The translations under genes were made by a program, and so were the position numbers. 27,688 bases of DNA. Source: CAYWRO01 sp964460345. GTDB lineage: Bacteria > Planctomycetota > Phycisphaerae > Phycisphaerales > UBA1924. The DNA lies in NCBI GenBank assembly GCA_964460345.1, contig CAYWRO010000046.1, positions 1 to 27,688 on the forward strand. The letters are read 5' to 3'. Under the pieces are notes generated by a model. It did not search any database and was not told where the DNA came from. It saw only the letters and a list, made by a program, of their open reading frames with translations. Each line of letters opens with the position of its first letter. Position 1 is the stretch's first letter. This document shows positions 15,793-24,253 of the stretch, piece by piece.

Positions 15793-17271
15793 TCACTGCG
15801 CTCGCACAAGCTCGAGCGAGACTTCAAAATGTTCGCCGCGGCGCATGATGGAGAGCGTCACGGTCTGCCCAGGCGCACGCTGTGACATGATGCGTGCCAG
15901 GTCGTACATTTCCCTCACGGGCTCGCCGTCGATGTCGGTGATCACATCGCGGATCTTGAGGCCGGCGCGGCGCGCCGAACGCGATTGCGGAAGCGAGGTC
16001 ATCGTCAGCCCCTGGCCGTCGGCCGCTTCAACATGAAACGGGAGTGTCGGCATGCCGGGTTCGATCTGTTCCGGCGCTTCGGGCAGGGCCCTTGCCCAGC
16101 TCTGGAAGGCGCGTTCGGCCTCTCTGGCGTCGCCGCCGAGGGTCTGGATGAGGGCGGTCAGGCCGCTGGGGTCTTCGTCCCACTGCGCGGTGTAGGTTGC
16201 GTACCACTCGCGCAGCAAACCCTGCTCGGCCAGGTACATGAATACGGCGCGCGCCTGTGCGTAGTTGGCAAGCTTGGTCGAGCTGAGGAAGCTGGCCCGG
16301 TCGAACGCGCACAGACGCTCCCAGTCGGTCAGTCGCCCCGCCCGCGCGAGATTGCGCACCATGTTGGTCCGCCACGAGGGGAGCACAACCATCTCGCCCG
16401 CCGGACCGGGCTGTACATCCTCCACCAGTGAGCACAGGCCTTCCATGATCCAGATCGGGTGTCGCTGATTGCGCTGCGTCATGTCGCGCCAGTGGAGCAC
16501 GTGCCAGAACTCATGGCGCAGGTTTGCGCCGATCCCCTGGGCGATCAGCCGCTTCTCATCGTGCTGATACACCCCGCCGATGCGGTTGTAGTTCTCGCCG
16601 GCATACGACCTGGCCCACGCGAGGAAGTCCATCCGCGTCGGGAGCCACACCGTCACATATGGCGGTGCTAAGTCGCCGTCGGGTTCGCCTGGTGGCGCGA
16701 CGTGCTCGTCCCACCAGCGTGCAAGGCGCGTGATCTCCTCCCTCGCACGCGCGAAGATGACAGGGTCGAAGGCGGAGATGTACACGAGCCGCAGGTCATC
16801 GTCACGATGCGACGCGTACTCAGGTCCGAGCTGTTCCAGCAGCTTCTTCAGCCGCGCGTCGGCGGCGGCGGCGACCACTTCATCCCACCCGTCCAGAAGC
16901 GTGCGATATTCATCCGTCTGGCGCAGCGGTTGAAGATCAGGATCCGATTCGAGATGCGTGCGATCGGTGAAGCCGCGCGCGATTGCCAGCAGGAGCGCCG
17001 CGGTCGCCTCGTCCAGGCGATCCTGCTGTGCCAGCGCGCATGCAAGGTTGTACGCGTGGTTGGGGTTGTCCGGCTCCAGCGCAGCCAGCGCCTTCAGGTG
17101 CTTCTCGGCCTCGTCCCAATCACGGTTTCGCGCCGACTCCAGCCAGCGCGCGTTCAACTCGTGTATCCGCGACGCGGTGGGCTGAGGCTCCGGCTCCTGT
17201 CCGATGCACGGACCGGCCGCTCCGATCAGCAGCGCCAGGCAGATCACCAGTGATCGCAGGACTCCTGTCAA
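15793..17271 (-). CDS. TPR, HEXXH metallopeptidase-like and PDZ protein
   Basis: The start is placed at TTG 17271, which has GGGAG six bases upstream and begins a signal peptide (SLVICLALLIGAAGPCIG); the open frame upstream overlaps purN. The 492-residue product has TPR-like helices at about 45-100 (DWDEAEKHLKALAALEP, NLACALAQQ). A zinc-peptidase-like core follows with HEFWH at 253-257 and Glu277 in IWIMEGL, typical of the peptidase-MA clan. A PDZ domain closes it at about 405-490 (SARRAGLKIRDVITDIDGEP). Probably a periplasmic protease or scaffold; substrate unknown. It is last in a run with the thioesterase and purN genes, 70 bases after purN. Confidence 0.8.
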   Translation of the reverse strand: MTGVLRSLVICLALLIGAAGPCIGQEPEPQPTASRIHELNARWLESARNRDWDEAEKHLKALAALEPDNPNHAYNLACALAQQDRLDEATAALLLAIARGFTDRTHLESDPDLQPLRQTDEYRTLLDGWDEVVAAAADARLKKLLEQLGPEYASHRDDDLRLVYISAFDPVIFARAREEITRLARWWDEHVAPPGEPDGDLAPPYVTVWLPTRMDFLAWARSYAGENYNRIGGVYQHDEKRLIAQGIGANLRHEFWHVLHWRDMTQRNQRHPIWIMEGLCSLVEDVQPGPAGEMVVLPSWRTNMVRNLARAGRLTDWERLCAFDRASFLSSTKLANYAQARAVFMYLAEQGLLREWYATYTAQWDEDPSGLTALIQTLGGDAREAERAFQSWARALPEAPEQIEPGMPTLPFHVEAADGQGLTMTSLPQSRSARRAGLKIRDVITDIDGEPVREMYDLARIMSQRAPGQTVTLSIMRRGEHFEVSLELVRAQ

Positions 17272-17341
17272 GCCGGTCTCCCTGATGGTGCGCTTCTGCC
17301 GGCATGCATCGGCCGGCGAAGGCGGTGCGAACCTTCGAGCG

Positions 17342-17941
17342 TTAGTGCCGCTCCTCGGCACTCTTCGCATCGCGTGCAAACAGGATCCGCAGCGCTTCGG
17401 GATAGGCCCGTTTCTCCAGTTCGAAGACCCGGGCGGCCAGCGTCGCCACGGTGTCATCCTCGAAAACCGGGCACCGAAGCTGCAGGATCGCGTCGCCCCG
17501 GTCGTACTGCTCATCGCAGATGTGCACGGTGCATCCCGTTTCCGTGCGTCCGGCTGCGAGCACCGCCGCGTGCACGTGGTTGCCGTACATGCCCGGCCCG
17601 CCGAAATCCGGCAGCAGGGCAGGGTGGATGTTGACCACGCGCCCGCGGTATGTCTCGGGGATCTCCACGAGGTTCAGGTATCCCGCGAGCGCAACGTAGT
17701 CGATCTGGTAGGCATGGAGAATCTCCTCCAGCTTCGCCGCACGGATGCGCCCGGGGATCACAAGTGTTTCAATGCCCTGATCACGAGCCCGTTGCGCTCC
17801 CAGACACTCGCGCGAGGCGATCACGACCGGGATCTCCGCGTGCAGCTCGCCCGACCGGATGCTCTCCACGAGGTTGAGTAGCGTGCGGCCGGAACCAGAG
17901 AGCATGACCGCCAGCCGCGGCCGCCTGAGTTGCTCCGTCAT
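17342..17941 (-). CDS. purN: Phosphoribosylglycinamide formyltransferase (GART)
   Basis: The enzyme transfers a formyl group from 10-formyltetrahydrofolate to glycinamide ribonucleotide, the third step of purine synthesis, in the cytoplasm. At 199 residues it has normal length. The catalytic residues are in place: Asn104 and His106 in NIHPALLP, and Asp143 in TGCTVHICDEQYDRG. The phosphate loop reads SGSGRTLLNL instead of the more common SGxGSN form. It follows the thioesterase gene by 43 bases and precedes the peptidase gene by 70, so the three may form an operon, although their functions are unrelated. Homologous formyltransferases (methionyl-tRNA, PurU) are less likely given size and the absence of extra domains. 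Confidence 0.93.
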   Translation of the reverse strand: MTEQLRRPRLAVMLSGSGRTLLNLVESIRSGELHAEIPVVIASRECLGAQRARDQGIETLVIPGRIRAAKLEEILHAYQIDYVALAGYLNLVEIPETYRGRVVNIHPALLPDFGGPGMYGNHVHAAVLAAGRTETGCTVHICDEQYDRGDAILQLRCPVFEDDTVATLAARVFELEKRAYPEALRILFARDAKSAEERH

Positions 17942-17984
17942 CGTCCGGCAACCTTCCCGACCACGAGGTTCGTTGTCGCCCGGC

Positions 17985-18458
17985 TCATGAGCACGCTCCG
18001 GTCGGCCCGCCTGCCGCTGCCGCGGGCACCACGGTCGCCGGCGCGGCGAAGGGGATGGGCCGGCAGTCGGGCCCGACCGCCACCAGCGTCATCGCGGCCT
18101 CGGTGACGGAAACTGTTTCCCCGGTCTGGTAGCGTTCGGCTTCCACCTCCACCCGCACGGTCACGCTGGTCGTCCCCAGCCGCAGTGTGCTCGTATAGAA
18201 GGTCACGGTGTCGCCGACCTGCACCGGCTTCTTGAACTCCACCCGGTCGATCGCCACGGTGACCCACCGGTGAGCCCCGTGCCGGCGAGCCTCGACGAAA
18301 CCCGCCTGGTCGATGTAGGAGAGCATGACACCCCCGAAAACGGTGCCGTACGGATTCGTGTCCCGCGGCAGGGTCACGATCCGCAACGCCACGCGGCGCT
18401 GGCCCGATTCGGGTTCCGCGGCGGGGGGGTACGAAGGGTTTGAGTCGGACGAAGTCAT
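17985..18458 (-). CDS. Acyl-CoA thioesterase, hotdog fold
   Basis: The start at 18458 gives 157 residues, typical for the YciA/acyl-CoA hydrolase type. The open frame continues far upstream, but only as antisense to the divergent gene. The hotdog signature is clear: D-T-N-P-Y-G-T-V-F-G-G-V-M-L-S-Y-I-D at 33-50, with Asn35 and Asp50 as the likely active-site pair, then VEFKKPVQVGDTVTFY. It should hydrolyse acyl-CoA thioesters in the cytoplasm; chain-length preference cannot be told. The ends are Pro/Ala-rich. There is no Shine-Dalgarno before the ATG; a TATCGT hexamer lies seven bases upstream. Confidence 0.9.
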   Translation of the reverse strand: MTSSDSNPSYPPAAEPESGQRRVALRIVTLPRDTNPYGTVFGGVMLSYIDQAGFVEARRHGAHRWVTVAIDRVEFKKPVQVGDTVTFYTSTLRLGTTSVTVRVEVEAERYQTGETVSVTEAAMTLVAVGPDCRPIPFAAPATVVPAAAAGGPTGACS

Positions 18459-18465
18459 GTCGGGA

Positions 18466-18471
18466 ACGATA
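18466..18471 (-). promoter_or_regulatory. Putative -10 element of the thioesterase gene
   Basis: TATCGT on the minus strand ends seven bases before the ATG at 18458. No convincing -35 element accompanies it. With no Shine-Dalgarno present, a leaderless transcript is suggested. Confidence 0.35.
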
Positions 18472-18558
18472 GGGGAGGGCTGGGGGCAGGAGGACGAACT
18501 GGCCCTGTGCCGGGGGAGCGAATCGGCCCGGATCGCACCAGCCGGACGGTCCGATGCG

Positions 18559-18564
18559 TATAGA
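18559..18564 (+). promoter_or_regulatory. Putative -10 element of the DinB-like gene
   Basis: TATAGA, followed by T, ends six bases before the ATG at 18571. No clear -35 element or Shine-Dalgarno is present. The arrangement mirrors the divergent thioesterase start about 110 bases away. Confidence 0.4.
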
Positions 18565-18570
18565 TCCGCC

Positions 18571-19107
18571 ATGACCTTTCCCCCTTCAAGTACGCCTGAC
18601 GCCCTCGCGACCCTTTCGCTGGCGGATCTTCGCGCTCGGTTCGCGGTCGGGGTTGAGAACCTGGATCGAAGGGTGCTCGAACTGTCCGACGATCTTCTGG
18701 ACACGGCTTTTCTCCCCAGCGCGGCCGCGTCCGGTGTCGGCCGATGGCCGGCGCGAGTCCTTGTCGGGCACCTGGCGGATGCCGAGATCCTGCTTGTGCA
18801 TCGGATGCGCCGCGCCGTTGCGGAGGACTTCCCTGTTCTGGCGCTGATGGACGAGGACGCCTTCATCGACGCAGGCCTGTACGGGCCGAAGGCGCCCGTT
18901 GCGGGATTCATCGCGGTCGTCCACACGCTCCGCATGTGGGCGGCACAGTGGCTGGAGACCCTCACCGAGGAGCAGTGGGCCCGCCGGGCGATGCACCCGG
19001 AGCGGGGCGAACTGACGGTCCGCAGTATCGTCGAGTACGACACTTGGCACCTGGAGCACCACGCCGCAATCCTGCGTCGCAAGATTGACCGGCTTCTGCA
19101 GAGTTAG
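18571..19107 (+). CDS. DinB-superfamily protein
   Basis: This 178-residue protein has the four-helix DinB/YfiT-like pattern: GRWPARVLVGHLADAEILL around residues 58-76 and DTWHLEHHAAILRRK near the end. Likely metal ligands are His67, His160 and His164, the usual triad. DinB-fold proteins are often metal-dependent thiol or sugar transferases or hydrolases; which reaction applies here cannot be read from sequence. The ATG lies at the predicted transcription start. Three bases separate its stop from the next ATG, so the two genes are very probably co-transcribed. Confidence 0.8.
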   Translation: MTFPPSSTPDALATLSLADLRARFAVGVENLDRRVLELSDDLLDTAFLPSAAASGVGRWPARVLVGHLADAEILLVHRMRRAVAEDFPVLALMDEDAFIDAGLYGPKAPVAGFIAVVHTLRMWAAQWLETLTEEQWARRAMHPERGELTVRSIVEYDTWHLEHHAAILRRKIDRLLQS

Positions 19108-19110
19108 CGT

Positions 19111-19695
19111 ATGGGAGGACGCGAGGGAGCAACTCGGTTGGCCCGGACGCTTGTCTGTGCCCTTCTCTGCGCGGTTTCATCCTGCGCGCGCGAGGAGACG
19201 GTTGTCCGCTACAAGCCCTTCTTCGCGAACATCGCCGACGCCCAGCACGGAACGACGCCGGTCAGACCGCAGGCCGGGTATCGCGATCCGACCGCCTATG
19301 ACGGGCAGCGGCGTATTGAAGAGCCGGACGGCAGTGTCCGGCTCATCAGCAAGTCAGTCCTCGACCTCATGACGCACGTGGAACGCACGCTCGACGATGG
19401 CGACGACGATCTCTTCTTCGAGCAGATTCTCAGCGAACACACGAAGCGTCACTATCGCGGAGAGGGGAGGGACCCGGCCGAGGCGATCGAGTACTTCCGC
19501 AAGCACCGGCGTGACATCGCCGTTCTCTTCGCTCGTATGCCCTTCGGGGAGTACTCACCGACGGTTATCCGCCACAAGACAGGGCGCAACCAGTGGAAGC
19601 TGGAACTGGTCTCCACCGCCAAGCGCGACAGCCCACTGACGGAGCTCTGGGTCTCCCTTGAGAGCGGGCAGTACCGGCTAATGTGGGTCGAGTAG
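19111..19695 (+). CDS. Lipoprotein of unknown function
   Basis: The 194-residue product starts with a hydrophobic segment ending AVSSC, an acceptable lipobox with Cys25. The mature protein begins with VRYKPFFANI, then a polar linker, then LISKSVLDLMTHVERTL and an acidic DDGDDD patch, and ends in a short beta-rich part (WKLELVST, LWVSLESGQYRLMWV). I recall similar proteins in planctomycetes but no named family. It follows the DinB-like gene by three bases and converges with the K+ channel gene. The 31-base gap holds a weak GC-rich hairpin without a T-run. Confidence 0.7.
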   Translation: MGGREGATRLARTLVCALLCAVSSCAREETVVRYKPFFANIADAQHGTTPVRPQAGYRDPTAYDGQRRIEEPDGSVRLISKSVLDLMTHVERTLDDGDDDLFFEQILSEHTKRHYRGEGRDPAEAIEYFRKHRRDIAVLFARMPFGEYSPTVIRHKTGRNQWKLELVSTAKRDSPLTELWVSLESGQYRLMWVE

Positions 19696-19726
19696 CCGCG
19701 GCGCAGCCGGGCGGCCGCGCAAGAGT

Positions 19727-21661
19727 TCACTCGCTCCCGAACTCCTTCAGGAACTTCTCACGCGACTCCTCCGTGCCCACCAGCACCAGGTCGCCGCCAA
19801 GATAAAGCCGCGTTGTGGCCGGAGGGTTGATGATCAGCGGTCCCTCGGACGAACCGGCCGCGGCACGGACCGACTCGACTGCGCTCTCGACGGACCGCTG
19901 CGCCGTGTCCCGGGTTTCGGCCGCCGCGGCGGCCATGTCGGCCTGAACCGGGAGGGCGGCCGGAGCCGCCGGGGCGGCGGTCGGAGTGGCCGGGCTGGGG
20001 GCAGGCGTGGGCGGGCTGACAACCTCCGCGGCGGCCTGACCGGACGGGGGCTGTGTGACGGGGGTGGGCTCCGGGCCTGGTTCGGTTGACTGCGGCGCGC
20101 TGCACGCGACGACGCTGCTGCCGGTGCGCTCGCGAATGCCAGACTCCATCAGGGTGACCTTGTGGAGCGAGGCGGGAACCTTTACGCGGTAGACCTCCAG
20201 CCCCTCGGCAAGGGTCAGCACGCGGCGCTGCTTCAACGAGTTGAAGATCGCGTTGGCGCTGAGCGAGGCGTAAGAGAGGACGAAGTCTGCGCCGGCCCGG
20301 TGCAGCGTGGCGACGTTCCGATCCAGCGTGGCGCGGCAGATGATCTGCACGTCCGGCCGCAGCTGGCGGCACAGAAGTGTGAGGTAGAGGTTGATGTTGT
20401 CATCGTGCGTCGTGATCAGCACGGCCGGGGCCTTCATCAGTCCCGCGGCCTCAAGCACGCTCTGGTCCGCGGCGTTGCCGGTGACGGTGCGGGCCTTGTC
20501 GCGGACGTTGCCGGGGTTCAGTTCGACCATGCGCCAATCGATGTTGCGCTCGTCCAGGGCGCGAGCGGTGGCGGTGCCGATGCGTCCGCCACCGAGAATG
20601 ACGACCGGTTCGGCGGAGACGTTGTAGATGGCAAACTGCTCGTCGTAGCTCTGAAGCTGCTCGGCTGAGCCGACGAGCATGAGGATCGTGGTCGGTCCGA
20701 CGACGGTATCCGGCGTGGCGTGCTGGAACTGGCCGCGGGACCAGACGCCGATCACGGTGACGCCGAGATCTGAAATCCGGTTCTCTCGCAGCGTCTTGCC
20801 GACCAGAGGGGTCTTGGCAGCGTTGGCTTCCGCAATGAGGACCTCGTCGAACTGGCCGATGACATGCGTCACCGCATCGCCGCCGACGGTGCAGCGTGCG
20901 AGCGAGTGGCCCATCAGCGGCCCCAGTTGCAGGACACCCGTCGCCCCGGCAAGATTCAAAATGGTTTCGGCGCTGTCGTCGGTGGCGGTCGCGACGACCG
21001 GCGTGCGGTCCGTCACTTGCCTGACCGTGAAGGCGACGTTCGCGTTCTGAGCGTCTGTTAACGTCGTGGCCACCATGCCAGCGCGGTCGACGCGGGCTCG
21101 GCGGTGCGTCTCCGGATCGTCCGGCTCACCCACGAGAACCCGCACGCCAAGGTCGCTGAGTCGGCGCGCTTCTTCGAGCTTCGGAACGATCACCGCGTAG
21201 GTGTGTCCGAATTGTTCGATCTTGCGGATCAGGGCCTCAGTCACGGGGTCGTAATGGGTGAGGATCACGTGCTCAGAGGTCTCCGGCGGAAGCTGCCGCG
21301 GCGTCCGGGCCGCCGCCTGGGCCTCAATCCAGGGGGCATAGAAGAACCGAATCAGTGTGAATGGAAAGAGCACGAGCAGGAAAACAACGCCGGATCCCAG
21401 CACAAGCAGGGAGAAGAGTCGGCCGAGGTCGCTGTCGAAGGTGATGTCGCCGAAACCCAGCGTCGTCATCACGGTCAGCGTCCAGTACAGACCGGTGACC
21501 CAACTGTACGACCGACCCTCGACCTCCATGATGAGATGGAACAGGATGCTGTACAGCACCACCATGCAGGTGAGTACGGCGACAAAGCGCAGCAGCACAA
21601 GGAGGTTGCGCCGGTCGCGACGCTGCTGGACCAGGAGCATGAGCGGGACGAGGTACTTCAT
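19727..21661 (-). CDS. Potassium channel with two RCK (TrkA) modules
   Basis: This 644-residue protein has two membrane helices (about 24-45 and 82-105) flanking a pore loop with selectivity filter TTLGFGD (66-72), a K+-channel signature. Two cytoplasmic RCK modules follow. The first (130-345) lacks a glycine-rich nucleotide loop (HVILTHYDP), while the second begins VVILGGGRIGTATA (353-366) and should bind a nucleotide. Each has a TrkA-C part, the second split by a Pro/Ala-rich insertion at about 522-607; its continuation reads LYLGGDLVLVGTEES. It would conduct K+ across the inner membrane under ligand control. It is third in a row after the kinase and the NtrC-type regulator, 67 bases downstream. 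There is no clear Shine-Dalgarno; TATCAT lies nine bases before the ATG. Confidence 0.9.
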   Translation of the reverse strand: MKYLVPLMLLVQQRRDRRNLLVLLRFVAVLTCMVVLYSILFHLIMEVEGRSYSWVTGLYWTLTVMTTLGFGDITFDSDLGRLFSLLVLGSGVVFLLVLFPFTLIRFFYAPWIEAQAAARTPRQLPPETSEHVILTHYDPVTEALIRKIEQFGHTYAVIVPKLEEARRLSDLGVRVLVGEPDDPETHRRARVDRAGMVATTLTDAQNANVAFTVRQVTDRTPVVATATDDSAETILNLAGATGVLQLGPLMGHSLARCTVGGDAVTHVIGQFDEVLIAEANAAKTPLVGKTLRENRISDLGVTVIGVWSRGQFQHATPDTVVGPTTILMLVGSAEQLQSYDEQFAIYNVSAEPVVILGGGRIGTATARALDERNIDWRMVELNPGNVRDKARTVTGNAADQSVLEAAGLMKAPAVLITTHDDNINLYLTLLCRQLRPDVQIICRATLDRNVATLHRAGADFVLSYASLSANAIFNSLKQRRVLTLAEGLEVYRVKVPASLHKVTLMESGIRERTGSSVVACSAPQSTEPGPEPTPVTQPPSGQAAAEVVSPPTPAPSPATPTAAPAAPAALPVQADMAAAAAETRDTAQRSVESAVESVRAAAGSSEGPLIINPPATTRLYLGGDLVLVGTEESREKFLKEFGSE

Positions 21662-21728
21662 CGAGTGCGCATGATACGGCAGATCGCACCGTGCGGAAGC
21701 GTTGACCCTTGCCGGCCGAGATGTGCCT

Positions 21729-23195
21729 TCAGCCGGCCATCCGGCCGCTTGGCGCGGCTGGATCGATGCCGAGTGACTTCATCTTCTTGTACAGCGTCGT
21801 GCGGTTGATCTGCAACTGCTCGGCGGTGGCCTGGCGGTTCCAGTCGTTGGCTTTCAGCGCTCGCAGGATGATGCGGCGCTCCGGTTCGCGCAGCGCCTCT
21901 TCGAGCGAGACGGGCCGCCAAGACTCTGCGCCATCGTCGGACGGGTGCATCGGGATTGCTTCTTCTGCCGCGCTGTCGACATGAGGCGACTGGCAAACCT
22001 CCTCCGGGAGATCCTCGACCCCGATCGTCGGCCGCTTGGTCAGGACCGCAGCTCGCTCAATGATGTTCTGGAGTTCCCGCACGTTGCCCGGGAAGGCGTA
22101 CCGCACGAGAGCCGCCTGTGCCTCCTGGGTAAAGCCTGTCAGTTGTCGTCCGAGTTCGCGCCCCTGCCTGGCGAGGAAGTGCTCGGCCAGGAGCATGACG
22201 TCGCCCGGCCGCTCGCGGAGCGGGGGCACCTCGATCTTGACCACGTTGATGCGATAGTAGAGATCCTGGCGGAATGTTCCTTCCTTCACAAGCCGTTGCA
22301 GGTCCTGGTTCGTCGCCAGAACCACGCGCGCATCGACCTCGATGGTTTCCGTGGAGCCGACCGGTTCGAACCGGCGCTCCTGCAACACGCGCAGCAGCTT
22401 GAGCTGCATGCCCGGTGATGCCGAGTTGATCTCGTCCAGGAAGATCGTGCCACCATCCGCTGCGAGAAAACGGCCGATCTTGTCCGTGTGCGCGCCGGTG
22501 AAGGCGCCTTTGACGTGACCGAACAGTTCGCTCTCCAGAAGCGTCTCCGGGATCGACCCGCAGGAGATCTCCACGAACGGCGCATCGCGCCGGGGGCTCA
22601 TCCGGTGAATGCAGTGGGCGATCAGTGACTTGCCCGTCCCGCTTTCCCCGGTCATCAGCACCGTCGTGCGGCTGGGGGCCACCGCCTCGATGAGTTCGTA
22701 GATCTTCATCATCCGGTGGTCGGAGCCGACGATGGCTTCCAGCCCGAACTTCTCATCGAGCTGCGACTTCAGGGCGGTATTCTCGGCCGCCAGGGTGTGC
22801 TGCCGCAGTGCGCGCGTCATCGCCAGACGCAACTCTTCATCAACGATGGGTTTCGTCAGGAAGTCCGCGGCCCCAAGCCGCAAGGCCGCCACAGCCGTTT
22901 CAATTGTCCCGTAGCCCGTGAGCATGACGACGGCAGTCTGAGGATGCCTGCGGGCGGCCTCCTTGAGTACATCCAGACCGCTCATCTTCGGAAGCGACAA
23001 ATCGCAGATCATGACGGCGAATGCACCGCCGGCTCCGGGTCGCTGTGTGGCGTCGTCCAGCCGTTCCAGCGCCTCGGCGCCGTCCGCCGCGGTGTCTGCG
23101 TCGAAACCCTCCTCGCGCAGGAACTCCACCAGCGACGCCGCTGCCAGCAGATCGTCATCGACGACGAGAACACGTTGCCGCGCGGATCTGGTCAT
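21729..23195 (-). CDS. NtrC-family response regulator, sigma-54 activator
   Basis: The 488-residue protein has the full three-domain layout. The receiver domain (about 8-125) has Asp65 in CDLSLP as phosphoacceptor and Lys115 in FLTKP. The AAA+ domain has Walker A GESGTGKS (183-190), an intact GAFTGA loop (230-235) for contacting sigma-54, and Walker B GGTIFLDEI. A Fis-type helix-turn-helix lies at the end (EQLQINRTTLYKKMKSLG). It should activate sigma-54 promoters when phosphorylated, most likely by the kinase encoded 47 bases upstream. I found no convincing sigma-54 promoter (GG-N10-GC) before nearby genes, so its targets may lie elsewhere. Confidence 0.95.
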   Translation of the reverse strand: MTRSARQRVLVVDDDLLAAASLVEFLREEGFDADTAADGAEALERLDDATQRPGAGGAFAVMICDLSLPKMSGLDVLKEAARRHPQTAVVMLTGYGTIETAVAALRLGAADFLTKPIVDEELRLAMTRALRQHTLAAENTALKSQLDEKFGLEAIVGSDHRMMKIYELIEAVAPSRTTVLMTGESGTGKSLIAHCIHRMSPRRDAPFVEISCGSIPETLLESELFGHVKGAFTGAHTDKIGRFLAADGGTIFLDEINSASPGMQLKLLRVLQERRFEPVGSTETIEVDARVVLATNQDLQRLVKEGTFRQDLYYRINVVKIEVPPLRERPGDVMLLAEHFLARQGRELGRQLTGFTQEAQAALVRYAFPGNVRELQNIIERAAVLTKRPTIGVEDLPEEVCQSPHVDSAAEEAIPMHPSDDGAESWRPVSLEEALREPERRIILRALKANDWNRQATAEQLQINRTTLYKKMKSLGIDPAAPSGRMAG

Positions 23196-23242
23196 CTACA
23201 ACCACCCCAACACCAGGCAGTTACCGTCAGAATATCGACGCA

Positions 23243-24196
23243 TTACATCCGTTCCGGCTTCGGATACCGAATGCGCAGCAACGCGCCCGGCCGTCCCGAG
23301 CGGTAGCCCTCAGCCCGTCGCCGGAGCTCGATCGTTCCCCCAAGCTCCGCCGCCAGTTCGCGCGACAGGCTCAGGCCGATGCCGCTCGACTGGCCCTTGG
23401 TCGAGAAGCCGTGGTGGTACACCTGCTCGGCGGCCTTGAACGCCGCGGCCGGGGGGCCGACGCCGTCGTCGGTCACATCGATCACCACCCATTGTCCATC
23501 CGGTTCGTCCTCGAGCCGCGCCAGCACCTGGATCGCCCCGCCAGCCATCGGGCCGGTGCGCTCAATCGCCTCGATCGAGTTGCGCAGCGCATTCACGAGG
23601 ATCTGGTAGACAGGTCCCGCGGCGATGCCCGCCAGTTCACGTCCGAGCATCAGCTCAATCTCGATGCGCTTCTCCTCGGCCACCGGGCGCATCACCTCGA
23701 CGGCGTGTCCGATCGCATCGATCAGGCTTCCATCGCGCCCCAGGCGCATCACCGCTGGCAGGCGGTCCGCCATGCTCGCCGAGTTCATCACGGCGCGGAC
23801 GATCTGGCCCATCTGCTCCATCGCGACGCGGACCGTCTCCAGTCGCGCCTCCGCCTCTGAGTGCGCCGTGGGGGAGTCGGCGTCCTCCAGTCGGCGCTGC
23901 GCGGCCCGGAGGCACCGCAGCGATCCATCAAGCAGGTTCGACAGTTCATGCGTCAGGGTCGTCAGGCGGTTGGCGTAGAAGACGGCGTCCGCCGCGTTCG
24001 GAGCCGATCCGCCCGGGCGCACCGTCGTCCTGCGCAGAATTGGATGTTCGGACCTCTCGTGAGGGTTACCGGACCCATCCTCCCGCCGCGGCGGCCCGAG
24101 ACCGTCTCCAGGTTGGTTGTGAGCAGGCATCGCCCCTTGCATCGACCGGCAAGCGAGTGCCCTTGATGCCGGGCGTTGATTTTTTGCAACATGCAC
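23243..24196 (-). CDS. Soluble two-component sensor histidine kinase
   Basis: The 317-residue protein shows an H-box THELSNLLDGS with His83, then the ATPase boxes: N-box ILVNALRNSIEAI, G1 DVTDDGVGP, F-box GFSTKG and G2 GQSSGIGLSLS. There is no transmembrane segment and no PAS or GAF domain. The first 65 residues are polar and probably disordered, so it must receive its signal in the cytoplasm or from a partner. AGGGG about eight bases before the ATG at 24196 supports this start; in-frame ATGs at 24142 and 24130 are alternatives. It is encoded directly before the NtrC-type regulator and is divergent from the toxin-antitoxin pair. Confidence 0.9.
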   Translation of the reverse strand: MHVAKNQRPASRALACRSMQGAMPAHNQPGDGLGPPRREDGSGNPHERSEHPILRRTTVRPGGSAPNAADAVFYANRLTTLTHELSNLLDGSLRCLRAAQRRLEDADSPTAHSEAEARLETVRVAMEQMGQIVRAVMNSASMADRLPAVMRLGRDGSLIDAIGHAVEVMRPVAEEKRIEIELMLGRELAGIAAGPVYQILVNALRNSIEAIERTGPMAGGAIQVLARLEDEPDGQWVVIDVTDDGVGPPAAAFKAAEQVYHHGFSTKGQSSGIGLSLSRELAAELGGTIELRRRAEGYRSGRPGALLRIRYPKPERM

Positions 24197-24239
24197 CCAT
24201 CCCCTGCCCGCGGTATCCCCGTCACTCGCCGTTCCGGCA

Positions 24240-24245
24240 TATCAT
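24240..24245 (+). promoter_or_regulatory. Putative -10 element of the toxin-antitoxin operon
   Basis: TATCAT ends eight bases before the ATG at 24254. The -35 position is weak and no Shine-Dalgarno is seen, so the transcript may be leaderless or nearly so. Confidence 0.35.
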
Positions 24246-24253
24246 TTTGTACG

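Noticed and set aside
18459..19082. N-terminal extension of the thioesterase frame to 365 residues
   Set aside because: The extra 208 codons are antisense to the DinB-like gene, which has a clear family pattern, and the hotdog domain needs only the last 157 residues.
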